This document shows, one piece after another, positions 24,260 to 34,651 of a stretch of 64,000 nucleotides of DNA (position 1 is the stretch's first letter; the number at the start of each line of letters is the position of its first letter). Origin of the DNA: BAIKAL-G1 sp943370385 (lineage in GTDB: Bacteria > Cyanobacteriota > Cyanobacteriia > PCC-6307 > Cyanobiaceae); assembly GCA_943370385.1 (NCBI GenBank), contig CALRQT020000001.1, positions 186,001 to 250,000 on the forward strand. Direction: 5' to 3'. A program made the translations under genes and the position numbers. The notes beneath the pieces were generated by a model. That model did not search any database and was not told the DNA's origin. It saw only the letters and a list, made by a program, of their open reading frames with translations.

Positions 24260-24820
24260 ATGGCGCCCCTGCCGCCCCCCGAGCCCGCGCGCCTGCTGGA
24301 AACCACGGCCGCCCTCGATGCCCGCAAGATCCGCTTCGAGCTCAACCGGATCGTGTTGCCGATCGGCTTGGAGGCCACCTTTGGCGTGATCCGCCATCCC
24401 GGCGCCTCCCTGGCCGTGCCCGTGCTCGACGACGGCCGGGTGGTGCTGCTGCGCCAGTACCGCTTCGCCGTGGCCAGCCGCATCCTCGAGTTTCCGGCCG
24501 GCACCCTCGATGAGGGCGAGGATCCGCTCAGCACCATGCAACGGGAACTGCAGGAGGAGGCCGGCTATAGCGCCAGCCGCTGGGATCCCTTGGGGGTGAT
24601 GCTGCCCTGCCCCGGCTACTCCGACGAGGTGATCCACCTCTTTTTGGCCCGGGACCTGAGCCTGCTGGCCGACCAGCCCGCCGGCGACGACGACGAGGAC
24701 CTGGAGGTGCTGCTGATGACCCCGGCCGAACTCGATGCCGCCCTGGCTAGCGGCGATGAGGCCCTCGATGGCAAGAGCGTGACCGCCTGGTTCCGGGCCC
24801 GCCAACTGCTGGGGCTCTGA
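24260..24820 (+). CDS. Nudix hydrolase, ADP-ribose pyrophosphatase type
   Basis: 186 residues from the ATG at 24260. The Nudix box is complete: G-x5-E-x7-REL-x-EE-x-G in GTLDEGEDPLSTMQRELQEE followed by AGY, preceded by RILEFPA as in ADP-ribose pyrophosphatases. It should hydrolyse ADP-ribose or related nucleotide sugars to AMP and a sugar phosphate. It lies 29 bp after folK and 4 bp before the photolyase gene. Confidence 0.88.
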   Translation: MAPLPPPEPARLLETTAALDARKIRFELNRIVLPIGLEATFGVIRHPGASLAVPVLDDGRVVLLRQYRFAVASRILEFPAGTLDEGEDPLSTMQRELQEEAGYSASRWDPLGVMLPCPGYSDEVIHLFLARDLSLLADQPAGDDDEDLEVLLMTPAELDAALASGDEALDGKSVTAWFRARQLLGL

Positions 24821-24824
24821 ACCG

Positions 24825-26324
24825 ATGGCCCCCGACCGCTGGCTGTTCTGGCATCGCCGCGACCTGCGCCTGGGCGACAACCTGGGCCTGGCCGCCGCCG
24901 CCGCCGCCACCCCGGCCCTCACTGGGGTCTACGTGTTCGACCCGGAGTGGTTGGCATCGGCGGACCTGGCGCCGGCCCGGCTCTGGTTTCTGTGTGAAAG
25001 CCTGCGGGAGCTGCAGCAGCGCTGGCGCCAGGCGGGCAGTGAGTTGCTGCTGGTGCGGGGCCGCCCGGTGGACGTGCTGCCGCGCCTGGCCGAGGCCTGC
25101 GGCGCCGCCGTGGTGACCTGGAACCGGGACGTGGAGCCGGCGCCCCGCCAGCGGGATCGCCAGGTGGCATCCGCCCTCCAGGCCAGCGGCCGGCGGGTGC
25201 TGGTGGATTGGGACCAGCTGCTGGTGCCGCCCGAGGAGATCCGCACCGGCTCGGGCGAGCCCTACCGGGTCTATGGACCGTTTTTGCGCAACTGGCGCGG
25301 CCAGGTGACGGCCCGGGATGCCGCTGGGGTGCTCACCCCGGTGGAGGCGCCCCAGGGCCTGGTGGGGTTGGACCGCGCCGCCCTGGAGCCCAAGGCCCAG
25401 GCCCTTTGGCAGGACCTGCCCCTGCTGGCGGCGGTGCCCACGGCCGGCGAGCTGGGCCATCCCTTTGACGGCGCCGACCTGTGCCCCTGCCGCCCCGGGG
25501 AACGGGCCGCGGCGGCCCAGCTGGAGGCCTTTGCCGATGGCGGCGCCGCCGGCTCCGGCCATGGCGCGGCCCTATTCGCCTACGAACCGGGGCGCAATAT
25601 CCCCAGCGAGGCCGGCACCTCGGCCCTGAGCGCCGCCCTCAGCCTGGGCTGCCTCAGCCCGCGCCAGGCCTGGCTGGCCTCCGAAGCGGCGCGGCTCACG
25701 GCCCGCAGCGACGAGGCCCTGGCCTCGATCACGGTCTGGCAGCAGGAGCTGGCCTGGCGCGAGTTTTACCAGCACGCCCTGTTCCATTTCCCCGAGTTGG
25801 CCGACGGCCCCTACCGGCCCCAGTGGCGCCAGTTCCCCTGGGACAACGAGCGTTCCTGGTTTGAGGCCTGGCGCCAGGGGCTCACCGGCATGCCGTTTGT
25901 GGATGCGGCCATGCGCCAGCTCAATGCCAGTGGCTGGATGCACAACCGCTGCCGCATGGTGGTGGCCTCGTTTTTGGTGAAGGATCTGATCTGCGACTGG
26001 CGCTGGGGCGAAACCGCCTTCATGCAGCGGCTGGTGGATGGCGACCTGGCCGCCAACAACGGCGGCTGGCAGTGGAGCGCCAGCAGTGGCATGGACCCCA
26101 AACCGCTGCGCATCTTCAATCCCGCCACCCAGGCCGGCCGCTTTGATGGGGAGGCCAGTTACATCCGCACCTGGCTGCCGGAACTGGCCCATGTGGCCAC
26201 GGCCGATCTGATTAGTGGTGACATCGCTCCCTTAGAGCGGGGCGATTACCCGGCCCCCCTGGTGGACCATCGCCTGCAGCAGGCCCGCTTCAAGGCCCTC
26301 TACGCCGGCCTGCCGAAGCCGTAG
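24825..26324 (+). CDS. phr: Deoxyribodipyrimidine photolyase
   Basis: 499 residues. The N-terminal antenna domain starts WLFWHRRDLRLGDNLGL; the C-terminal FAD domain contains WQQELAWREFYQHALFHFPE, MPFVDAAMRQLNASGWMHNR, RMVVASFLVKDL and WQWSASSGMDPKPLRIFNP. This is a class I CPD photolyase layout. It repairs UV-induced cyclobutane dimers using blue light. An internal Ala/Gly-rich insert (about 225-250) looks lineage-specific. It is in one block with the Nudix gene. Confidence 0.93.
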   Translation: MAPDRWLFWHRRDLRLGDNLGLAAAAAATPALTGVYVFDPEWLASADLAPARLWFLCESLRELQQRWRQAGSELLLVRGRPVDVLPRLAEACGAAVVTWNRDVEPAPRQRDRQVASALQASGRRVLVDWDQLLVPPEEIRTGSGEPYRVYGPFLRNWRGQVTARDAAGVLTPVEAPQGLVGLDRAALEPKAQALWQDLPLLAAVPTAGELGHPFDGADLCPCRPGERAAAAQLEAFADGGAAGSGHGAALFAYEPGRNIPSEAGTSALSAALSLGCLSPRQAWLASEAARLTARSDEALASITVWQQELAWREFYQHALFHFPELADGPYRPQWRQFPWDNERSWFEAWRQGLTGMPFVDAAMRQLNASGWMHNRCRMVVASFLVKDLICDWRWGETAFMQRLVDGDLAANNGGWQWSASSGMDPKPLRIFNPATQAGRFDGEASYIRTWLPELAHVATADLISGDIAPLERGDYPAPLVDHRLQQARFKALYAGLPKP

Positions 26325-26399
26325 GTGCATTACTACCAGGCCCCTAGAGCCTGGGCAATCGAGGGGGGCCAGGGCCAGGTTGTCCTTGGTCCCTGCCGT

Positions 26400-27617
<1,218 letters not shown>

Positions 27618-27772
27618 GAAGACAACCTTAAGCCCCCCATCCCGGCAATCGCCCTGGGCCACTCCGATTGGGGCGATTCTTTGGCGCAACAGGCTCTCTG
27701 CCCACCGGGGGGCCCCGGCGGGCGGGGCGCGCCATCCTGGCGTCATCGCTGCTCCCGATCGGACTGCTGAGG

Positions 27773-28417
27773 ATGGACCACCTCTCCGGCGCCCCTAGCC
27801 ATCCCCCCGGGCCAGGCCCCCAGCCGCTGCCGGGGAATCCTCCCGTTCGCTTCAGCGCCCGGCGCCCGTGGGCCTGGCACCAGCCCCTTGCCAGTGCCTT
27901 GGGCTTGGCCGCCCTGATCGGGGGACTCACGGCCTGTGTGCCGGCCCAGCTGCGGCCCAGCTGGCGGATTTATCCCTTGCAGCGCAGCCAGCCCCACGAC
28001 GGCCTGGCGGTGGTGAACCAGCCCGATGGCTACGGCCTACACCTCTGGCTCGAGACCGATACCAGCGAAAACGGCGTCTGCCGGCCCCGCTGGGTGATTG
28101 ATGGGGCCCGCCTCTTCAATGGCAACGGCAGCGCCCCCTTCAGCTCGGGCTTGGCCACCCGCCAGGAGTTTTTCAGCGCCGTGGCCCGCCGCGATGTGGT
28201 CCGCGCCCTGCGCCAGGAGCTAGAGGCCCTCTGCCAGGCCCGGGCGCCCCGCAGCCGCTGGCAGTGGCTGGAGCCGCCCCTGAATCCGGCGGCCGTCCAA
28301 CGGGGCGCCCTGCCGGCCCGGGATTCGGCCCTGTTGCAAACCCTGGAGGATCCAGACGCTCGGGCCGCGGCGGCCCGGGAGCTGGAGGCCCACCAAGCGG
28401 AGCCTGCGCCCCAGTGA
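27773..28417 (+). CDS. Hypothetical lipoprotein
   Basis: 214 residues from the ATG at 27773. A Pro-rich, basic N-terminus leads into the hydrophobic stretch LASALGLAALIGGLTACVPA, whose LTAC is a lipobox near residue 55, so the mature protein is probably a lipid-anchored envelope protein. The mature part has a Trp-rich strand region (GYGLHLWLETDTS) and an acidic helical tail. I recognise no family. The N-region before the lipobox is long (about 35 residues), so a later start is possible. Confidence 0.6.
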   Translation: MDHLSGAPSHPPGPGPQPLPGNPPVRFSARRPWAWHQPLASALGLAALIGGLTACVPAQLRPSWRIYPLQRSQPHDGLAVVNQPDGYGLHLWLETDTSENGVCRPRWVIDGARLFNGNGSAPFSSGLATRQEFFSAVARRDVVRALRQELEALCQARAPRSRWQWLEPPLNPAAVQRGALPARDSALLQTLEDPDARAAAARELEAHQAEPAPQ

Positions 28418-28468
28418 GAGGGGTGGCGAGGGCTGGGGGAGAATGCCCGCCATCTGAGACCCTTCCCC

Positions 28469-29251
28469 ATGCTCCTCGATCTGCGCGGCAAGAAGGCCCT
28501 GGTCACGGGCATCGCCAACAACCGCTCGATCGCCTGGGGCATCGCCCAGCAGCTGGCCGCCGCCGGTGCCGAGCTGGGCGTCACCTATCTGCCCGATGAC
28601 AAGGGTCGCTTTGAAGGCAAGGTGCGCGAGCTCACGGCGCCCCTCAACCCAACCCTGTTCGAGCCCCTCAACGTGCAGGATCCCGCCCAGATCGAGGCGG
28701 TGTTTGAGCAGGTCAAGCAGCAGTGGGGCTCGATCGATGTGCTGGTGCATTGCCTGGCCTTCGCCGGCAAGGAGGAGCTGATCGGCGACTACTCCGCCAT
28801 CAGCCCCGAGGGCTTCGGCCGGGCCCTGGAGGTGAGCGCCTATTCCCTGGCGCCCCTCTGCCGTTACGCCAAGCCCCTGTTCAACCCCGGCGCCAGCGTG
28901 ATCACCCTCAGCTACCTGGGCGCCGAGCGGGCGATCCCCAATTACAACGTCATGGGCGTGGCCAAGGCGGCCCTGGAGGCCTCGGTGCGCTACCTCTCGG
29001 CCGAACTGGGCCCCGAGAAGCAGGTGCGTGTGAATGCCATCAGCGCCGGCCCGATCCGCACCCTGGCCAGCTCCGCCATCGGCGGCATCCTCGACATGAT
29101 TCACAACGTCGAAGAAAAGGCCCCCCTGCGCCGCACCGTCACCCAGGACGAAGTGGGCGCCACCGCCGCCTTCCTGGCCAGCCCCCTGGCCTCCGGCATC
29201 ACCGGCCAGGTGATCTATGTGGATGCGGGCTATTGCATCACGGGGATGTGA
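28469..29251 (+). CDS. fabI: Enoyl-[acyl-carrier-protein] reductase (NADH)
   Basis: 260 residues of the SDR superfamily. GIANNRSIAWGIA is the NAD-binding motif specific to FabI, the catalytic Tyr-x6-Lys is in YNVMGVAK, and SAGPIRTLASSAI is the substrate loop. It reduces trans-2-enoyl-ACP in the last step of each fatty-acid elongation cycle. It follows the lipoprotein gene by 51 bp. Confidence 0.95.
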   Translation: MLLDLRGKKALVTGIANNRSIAWGIAQQLAAAGAELGVTYLPDDKGRFEGKVRELTAPLNPTLFEPLNVQDPAQIEAVFEQVKQQWGSIDVLVHCLAFAGKEELIGDYSAISPEGFGRALEVSAYSLAPLCRYAKPLFNPGASVITLSYLGAERAIPNYNVMGVAKAALEASVRYLSAELGPEKQVRVNAISAGPIRTLASSAIGGILDMIHNVEEKAPLRRTVTQDEVGATAAFLASPLASGITGQVIYVDAGYCITGM

Positions 29252-29335
29252 GTCCCAGGCCCTGAGCGTCCCTAGGGCGTGCCGGCGCCGGGGCCTTTCG
29301 GCATGATCGGCTCAGGACATGGCGGTTCAAGGCTC

Positions 29336-29980
29336 ATGGGCATCGGTGAAGACAGGATCGCTGACCGGATCGGCGCGGACCGGATCGGATCAGTCCATCG
29401 CGTCACCGGCGAAACCGATGTGCGCGTGCGGCTCAACCTCGATGGCAGCGGCCGTTGCCAGGTGGCCACAGGCGTGCCCTTCCTGGACCACATGCTCCAC
29501 CAGCTCTCCAGCCACGGGCTCGTCGACTTGGAGATCAGCGCCGCCGGTGACACCCACATCGACGACCACCACACCAACGAGGACGTGGGGATTGCCGTGG
29601 GCCAGGCCCTGGCCCAGGCCCTGGGCGACCGGCGCGGCATCCACCGCTTCGGCCACTTTGTGGCGCCCCTCGATGAGGCCCTGGTGCAGGTGGCCCTCGA
29701 TTGCTCCGGCCGGCCCCACCTCAGCTACAGCCTGGTGATCCCTGCCCAGAAGATCGGCAGCTACGACACCGAGCTGGTCAAGGAGTTCTTCGTGGCGGTG
29801 GTGAACAACTCCGGCCTCACCTTGCACATCCGCCAGCTCGAGGGCGCCAACTCCCACCACATCGTGGAGGCCTGCTTCAAGGCCTTTGCCCGGGCCCTGC
29901 GCCTGGCGGTGGAGCTGGATCCGCGCCGGGCCGGGGCGGTGCCGAGCAGCAAGGGCGTGCTGGAGCGGGCGGGGAGCTGA
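29336..29980 (+). CDS. hisB: Imidazoleglycerol-phosphate dehydratase
   Basis: 214 residues from the ATG at 29336. Metal-binding His/Glu motifs are visible: FLDHMLHQLSSHG, DDHHTNEDVGIAVGQAL and GANSHHIVEACFKAFARAL. It catalyses the sixth step of histidine synthesis. The monofunctional length fits cyanobacteria (no phosphatase domain). The frame is open to 29279, but the start at 29336 gives the family length. An Asp-Arg-Ile repeat near the start (GEDRIADRIGADRIG) is unusual low complexity. Confidence 0.92.
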   Translation: MGIGEDRIADRIGADRIGSVHRVTGETDVRVRLNLDGSGRCQVATGVPFLDHMLHQLSSHGLVDLEISAAGDTHIDDHHTNEDVGIAVGQALAQALGDRRGIHRFGHFVAPLDEALVQVALDCSGRPHLSYSLVIPAQKIGSYDTELVKEFFVAVVNNSGLTLHIRQLEGANSHHIVEACFKAFARALRLAVELDPRRAGAVPSSKGVLERAGS

Positions 29981-30087
29981 GCTTCTTTTGCTTCCCTTTC
30001 TGGGCGCCGCTGCCGGCCTGGCCTTGGCACCGGCCAGCCGCTTCACACTCCGTTACGAGATGATGGGTGCATGTCGAGCCCCTTGTC

Positions 30088-31629
30088 ATGACCGCTGCCC
30101 CGAGCCGAGCCTCAAGCCCCGAGGGCAGCACCGCCGCTGACGCCGCCTCGGCCCCCGCTGGGGCGGCCTACGACCGCTCCGATTGGTCCAGCGCCTTCCG
30201 CAATGTGGGCGTGGAGCTCAGCGCCGTGCCCCTAGTGGCCGCCCGGGGCACGATCCCCAGCGAGCTGGCGGGCACCCTCTATCGCAATGGCCCGGGCCGG
30301 CTCGAGCGTGGCGGCCACTGGGTGCACCACCCCTTTGATGGCGACGGCATGATCACGGCCCTGCGCTTTGACGCCGGATCGCTCCAGCTCAGCAACCGCT
30401 TCGTGCGCACGGAGGGTTGGTTGGCGGAAGAGGAGGCCGGCAAGGTGCTCTATCGCGGCGTGTTTGGCACCCAGAAGCCCGGCGGCCCGATCGCCAACGC
30501 CTTCGATCTGCGCCTCAAGAACATCGCCAACACCCAGGTGGTGCGGCTGGGCGACCAGCTCCTGGCCCTCTGGGAGGCCAGCTCCCCCCATGCCCTTGAT
30601 CCCGACACCCTCGAAACCAAGGGCATCACGCTGCTTGATGGCGTGCTCAAGCCCGATGAGGCCTTCAGCGCCCACCCGCGCCTTGATCCCGGCCACCACG
30701 GCGACCCCCGGCTGGTGACCTTTGGGGTTAAGGCCGGCCCCACCAGCACGGTGCGGCTGATGGAGTTCGCCACCAGCGGCGACCAGGCCGGCCAGCTCTT
30801 GGCCGACGACTCCTACAGCTTCAAGGGCTTCGCCTTCCTGCACGATTTCGCCATCACCCGCAACTGGGCGGTGTTCCTCCAGAACGCCGTGGCCTTCAAC
30901 CCCCTCGGCTTCGTGCTCGGCCAGAAGGGGGCGGCCCAATGCCTCAGTTCCAAGCCCGGTCAGCAGGGCCAGTTCTGGCTGGTGCCCCGGGCCAGTGGCG
31001 CCTTTGCCGGCCAGAAACCCCGCCTGATCAAGGCCCCGGAAGGCTTTGTCTTCCACCATCTCAATGCCTTTGAAGACGCCAGCGGCGAGGTGGTGGTGGA
31101 TTCGATCTTCTACGCCGATTTCCCCTCGATCGGCCCCGACGTCGACTTCCGCACGATCGACTTCGACAGCCTGCCCGAGGGCCAGCTCAAGCGCTGCCGA
31201 ATCGACCTCAACACCGCCAGCGTCAGCCTGGAGCTCCTCGAGCCCCGCTGCTGTGAATTCGCCATGGTCAACCCGGCCCACCAGGGCCTGGCGGCCCGCT
31301 ACGGCTGGATGGCGGTGGCCGAGCGCGAGCACGGCAACGATCCCCTGCAGGCGATCGAGAAGTTCGACCTGCTCAGCGGCGAACGGCGGGTCTGGAGCGC
31401 GTCGCCCCGGGGCTTCGTCAATGAGCCGGTGATGGTGCCTTCCCCCCAGGCCTCTGGGGCCGCTGGCCAACCGGAAGATCGGGGCTGGGTGCTGGTGCTG
31501 GTTTGGAACGGGGCCCGCTGCGCCAGCGACCTGGTGATCCTCGATGCCGCCACCATGGCGGAGCAGGCCGTGGTGGAGCTGCCCCTGGCCCTGCCCTACG
31601 GCCTGCACGGCAGCTGGAGCCCGGCCTGA
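30088..31629 (+). CDS. Carotenoid oxygenase (RPE65 family)
   Basis: 513 residues from the ATG at 30088 (GTG at 30067 is the alternative). A seven-bladed propeller with four Fe(II)-binding histidines is expected: AHPRLDPGHHGD, FLHDFAIT, FHHLNAFEDASGEVVVDS and the terminal LHGSW are visible at the right places. It should cleave carotenoids or apocarotenoids. NGPGRLERGG and HHPFDGDGMI near the N-terminus are strong family marks. The substrate cannot be read from the sequence. Confidence 0.92.
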   Translation: MTAAPSRASSPEGSTAADAASAPAGAAYDRSDWSSAFRNVGVELSAVPLVAARGTIPSELAGTLYRNGPGRLERGGHWVHHPFDGDGMITALRFDAGSLQLSNRFVRTEGWLAEEEAGKVLYRGVFGTQKPGGPIANAFDLRLKNIANTQVVRLGDQLLALWEASSPHALDPDTLETKGITLLDGVLKPDEAFSAHPRLDPGHHGDPRLVTFGVKAGPTSTVRLMEFATSGDQAGQLLADDSYSFKGFAFLHDFAITRNWAVFLQNAVAFNPLGFVLGQKGAAQCLSSKPGQQGQFWLVPRASGAFAGQKPRLIKAPEGFVFHHLNAFEDASGEVVVDSIFYADFPSIGPDVDFRTIDFDSLPEGQLKRCRIDLNTASVSLELLEPRCCEFAMVNPAHQGLAARYGWMAVAEREHGNDPLQAIEKFDLLSGERRVWSASPRGFVNEPVMVPSPQASGAAGQPEDRGWVLVLVWNGARCASDLVILDAATMAEQAVVELPLALPYGLHGSWSPA

Positions 31630-31728
31630 TCAAGCTGGGGGGGCTGGGGCCTGGTTTGGCGCCCGTCTCTCCACTGGCTGCAGCTGCTCGATCGAGCCCT
31701 GGGCAGCCCTAACCCCTGAGCCCCTGCC

Positions 31729-32151
31729 ATGGCCTGGTTCATCAAGACCGAAACCTTTCGGCTGCCGCGCCCGCAGCTCCTGGCCCATCTCCAGGCCCAC
31801 CACGCCTGGGTGGCGGAGCTGCGCCAGCAGGGCGTGGTCATGAGTAGCGGCTACCTGGTCGATCAGGCGGGCCGACCGGGCGGGGGCGGCTTGCTGCTGC
31901 TGGCGGCGGAGGATTACGCCGCCGCCGAAGCCCTGGTGCGCCAAGACCCCCTAATCGCCAACGGCTGCGTGGATTGGCAACTCCAGGGCTGGATCCCGGC
32001 GGTGGGCGATCTGGCTGTCCGTGATCTGGCTGTCGGTGATCTACCGGCGAGCCCGGTCTCAGCCGCGCTGGTGGCGGGCGAGGGTGGCGGCGGAGAAGCT
32101 GTGACCTTCGGTGATGGCAATCGCCACCACGGCATCGGGGCCGGCGGCTGA
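31729..32151 (+). CDS. YciI-like protein with a repeat-derived C-terminal extension
   Basis: 140 residues. Residues 1 to about 95 are a YciI-like ferredoxin-fold domain (FIKTETFRLPRPQLLAHLQA, HHAWVAELRQQGVVMSSGY, AAAEALVRQDPLIANG). Family members usually end near there. Here the frame continues through a 15-bp tandem repeat (DLAVRDLAVGDL) and then antisense across the Nif11-type peptide gene for about 30 codons, ending in Gly-rich, non-conserved sequence. The extension may come from loss of the original stop. No function is established for most family members. Confidence 0.7.
   Translation: MAWFIKTETFRLPRPQLLAHLQAHHAWVAELRQQGVVMSSGYLVDQAGRPGGGGLLLLAAEDYAAAEALVRQDPLIANGCVDWQLQGWIPAVGDLAVRDLAVGDLPASPVSAALVAGEGGGGEAVTFGDGNRHHGIGAGG
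32008..32042. repeat. 15-bp tandem repeat inside the YciI-like gene
   Basis: GATCTGGCTGTCCGT at 32008-32022 is followed directly by GATCTGGCTGTCGGT at 32023-32037 (one mismatch) and a third start GATCT at 32038-32042. The unit is in frame and encodes DLAVR/DLAVG. It lies just beyond the conserved YciI domain. Confidence 0.8.
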
Positions 32152-32223
32152 ATCGACCCGGGCCTTGAGGGCGGGATCCGCGTCCACCTTGAGGAAAAAG
32201 GCGGTGAGCTGGGCTTTGGACAT
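32059..32223 (-). CDS. Short Nif11-family (nitrile-hydratase/Nif11-like leader) peptide
   Basis: A 54-residue ORF from the ATG at 32223 to a TGA at 32061-32059. It begins MSKAQLTAFFLKVDADPALK and continues with PDAVVAIAITEGHSFSA, the classic Nif11 domain pattern: MSkeqL..Fl.kv..Dp.Lk, then paDavv.iA.e.G.sfs. Nif11 domains serve as leader peptides of RiPP precursors, including the prochlorosins of picocyanobacteria, but short stand-alone versions without a core also exist. This one ends RHQRG with no double-Gly cleavage site or Cys/Ser/Thr-rich core, and no lanthionine synthetase is nearby. It overlaps the YciI-like frame antisense by 93 bp. Confidence 0.75.
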   Translation of the reverse strand: MSKAQLTAFFLKVDADPALKARVDSAAGPDAVVAIAITEGHSFSAATLARHQRG

Positions 32224-32327
32224 GCGGAACCAAGGGTGGGGACGCCCTTAGTGCTAGTGCCTTTGTTCATCCCTGGCCGCGCCAGGTTGGGCGGGAACCC
32301 GCTGGCAGCGGCCGCTTTCAAGCCGGC

Positions 32328-33002
32328 TCAAGCGCCCAGCAGCGGAGCCAGCCTCGGCGCCAGGAGAGCGAAGGCCCGGCCCCGGTGGCCGATGCGGCCC
32401 TTGAGCGCCTTGTCCATCTCGGCAAAGGTTTGGCCCGTTTCTGGCACCAGAAACACCGGGTCGTAGCCGAAGCCGCCGCTGCCGCGGGGAGCCTCCAGGA
32501 TCGTGCCGGGGCAGTGGCCTTCCACCTCCAGCACCACCTCGCCAGCCGGGTTGGCCAGGGCTAAGGCCGCGCTGAAACGGGCGCTGCGGTCGGGGGCCAG
32601 GCCGGCCTGCAGGCGGTCCTGGTTGGCCCCGTCCAGGGCCGCCAGCAGCCGGGCGATGCGGGCCGGATCGCTGTCGGCATAGCGGGCTGACTGCACCCCC
32701 GGGGCGCCGCCCAGGGCCGTGACGGCCAGGCCGGAATCGTCGGCGAGGGCCCACTGGCCGGTGGCCTGGGCCACGGCGATCGCCTTGAGCCGGGCGTTGG
32801 CGGCAAAGGTGCTGCCGGTTTCCTCCACCTCCAGGCCCTCGGGCTGGGGCTGGATCTCCAGGTTGAGCTCCGCGAGCAGGCTGGCGAATTCGCGGATCTT
32901 GCCGGCGTTGCCGCTGGCGATCACCAGGGTTTTCAAACCCGTCTCGGGGGCGCTGGCCTGGGCGGACTCGCTCCCAGGGGCGTCCATCGCACTCGCTTCC
33001 AT
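32328..33002 (-). CDS. rdgB: Non-canonical purine NTP pyrophosphatase (RdgB/HAM1)
   Basis: 224 residues. VIASGNAGKIREFASLL is the HAM1 start motif, followed by EETGSTFAANARLKA, ALADDSGLAVTALGGAPGVQSARYA and GFGYDPVFLVPETGQTFAEM. It hydrolyses ITP, XTP and dITP to keep them out of nucleic acids. The first 22 residues are a non-conserved leader, so a later start is possible. It follows the phosphohexomutase gene with a 2-bp gap. Confidence 0.93.
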   Translation of the reverse strand: MEASAMDAPGSESAQASAPETGLKTLVIASGNAGKIREFASLLAELNLEIQPQPEGLEVEETGSTFAANARLKAIAVAQATGQWALADDSGLAVTALGGAPGVQSARYADSDPARIARLLAALDGANQDRLQAGLAPDRSARFSAALALANPAGEVVLEVEGHCPGTILEAPRGSGGFGYDPVFLVPETGQTFAEMDKALKGRIGHRGRAFALLAPRLAPLLGA

Positions 33003-33004
33003 GC

Positions 33005-34471
33005 TCAGATCGCCTCGGCCAGCTGGCGCGCCCAGGCCAACACATCCGCCACCCGCTCCGGATCGGGGGCCTCGCAGTAGAGGCGCAGCAGCGGTTCGGT
33101 GCCCGAGAAGCGCAGCATCAACCAGTGGTTGGGTCCCAGGCGCAGCTTGACGCCATCGGTGCGAATCACCGCCCGCACCGCCACCCCCGCCACCTGGTCC
33201 GGCGGCTGGTTCGCCAGCAGTTGCTCCAGCCGCTGGCGGCTGGCCATGTCCTTGAGGCGCAGGTCGAGGCGGTCGTAGTGGCTGGCGCCGCCACAGCGCT
33301 TCTGCAGGGCATCGATGCGTTCGCCGAGGGGAAGGCCGCCCTCCACCAGGGCTTCGAGCAGCAGCAGGGCGGCAAATAGGGCATCGCGCTCGGGCAGGTG
33401 CATGCCGAAGCCCACCCCCCCCGATTCCTCGCCCCCCACCAGCACCTCACCGCTGAGCATCTCGGCGGCGATGTACTTGAAGCCCACCGGCATCTCGATC
33501 ACGGTGCGGCCCAGGTCTTCGGCCACCAGCTGCATCAGGTCCGAGCCGCTCACGGTTTTGATCACGGCGCCGGGCAGCTGGCGGGCCCGGGCCAGGTGGT
33601 CGATAAACAGGGGCATCAGGAGCTGGGTGCTGCAGAAGCGGCCCCGCTCATCCACCGCCGCGATGCGGTCGCCATCGCCATCGAACACGATTCCCACCGC
33701 CGGCAGGCCGGCGGCCGTGGAGGCCTTCACTTCGGCGATCAGTTGCTCCAGGTAGGGCGCCAGGGGCTCCGGCGGGTTGCCGCCAAAGAGGGGATCGCGG
33801 TTGGAGCGGATTTCGCGCACCACCCCGGCGGCGCTGGCCCCGGCCAGCAGGGCGCCCAGGCCGCCGGCGGCCGAGCCATGCATGGGATCGACGATCACCC
33901 GCAGGCCCAGGCGTTCCAGCCCCTGGGAGAGGGCGGCGGTGTCAATCCGGCTGCCCAGGCCGGCCAGGTAGGTGCCCATGGCATCGAAGCGGGGTGTGGC
34001 GCCGTCGATCGGCACGCTGATGCCGCCGGCCGCCAGGCGGGTCTCCACCCGGCTGGTGAAGTCGCCCTCCACCGAGCCGCCGAAGGGACCCTTGATCTTC
34101 AGGCCCAGCCATTCGGGCGGGTTGTGGCTGGCGGTGATCACCAGGGCCCCGAGGGCGCCCCGTTCCACCACGGCCCAGCTGCAGGCCGGGGTGGGCACGG
34201 GCGTGTCGCTGAGCAGGGGCTCCAGGTCGGCGCCGCGCACGGCGGCGGCAATCGCCTCGGCCAGCTCCGGCGCCAGAAAGCGGCGGTCGTAGCCGATCAC
34301 CACCTCGCGGCTGGTCAGGCCCCCCGGGGCCGAATAGGCCAGTTCCCGGGCGGCGGCGGCCGCCACGGTGAGCAGGCGCTCCACGGTGATGTCGACGCCG
34401 AGGATGCCGCGCCAGCCATCGGTGCCGAACTGGATCGGACTGGCTTCCAGGGGAAGCGGCGCTGACGCCAT
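33005..34471 (-). CDS. Phosphoglucomutase/phosphomannomutase
   Basis: 488 residues of the alpha-D-phosphohexomutase family. The N-terminal FGTDGWRGILG, the phosphoserine loop VITASHNPPEWLG, metal-binding FDGDGDRIAAV, the sugar-binding GGEESGGVGFG and the phosphate-binding RFSGTEPLLRLYCE are all intact. It interconverts hexose 1- and 6-phosphates for nucleotide-sugar or glycogen metabolism. It is 2 bp upstream of rdgB. Glucose or mannose preference cannot be told from the motifs. Confidence 0.92.
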   Translation of the reverse strand: MASAPLPLEASPIQFGTDGWRGILGVDITVERLLTVAAAAARELAYSAPGGLTSREVVIGYDRRFLAPELAEAIAAAVRGADLEPLLSDTPVPTPACSWAVVERGALGALVITASHNPPEWLGLKIKGPFGGSVEGDFTSRVETRLAAGGISVPIDGATPRFDAMGTYLAGLGSRIDTAALSQGLERLGLRVIVDPMHGSAAGGLGALLAGASAAGVVREIRSNRDPLFGGNPPEPLAPYLEQLIAEVKASTAAGLPAVGIVFDGDGDRIAAVDERGRFCSTQLLMPLFIDHLARARQLPGAVIKTVSGSDLMQLVAEDLGRTVIEMPVGFKYIAAEMLSGEVLVGGEESGGVGFGMHLPERDALFAALLLLEALVEGGLPLGERIDALQKRCGGASHYDRLDLRLKDMASRQRLEQLLANQPPDQVAGVAVRAVIRTDGVKLRLGPNHWLMLRFSGTEPLLRLYCEAPDPERVADVLAWARQLAEAI

Positions 34472-34651
34472 CGGAGCTGCAGCAGATGGGCCGGTGCTAG
34501 CAGCCCGATGGGGGCGAGTGGGGCTTCAGGGTGCCGGCCCGGCGGCAGGCCACCGGCGGTTCGGGCCCCAGGCCCCCCAGCCCGGCGTCGCCGCAGCACG
34601 CCGCCCTAGCGTCCAACCAGGCCCTGGCGGCCCCGTCCCTTTCCCTTTCCC

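Noticed and set aside
30232..31608. 458-codon minus-strand open frame opposite the carotenoid oxygenase
   Set aside because: Antisense shadow; composition is typical of the complement of GC-rich coding DNA.
33398..34465. 355-codon plus-strand open frame opposite the phosphohexomutase
   Set aside because: Antisense shadow of a gene with all active-site motifs intact.
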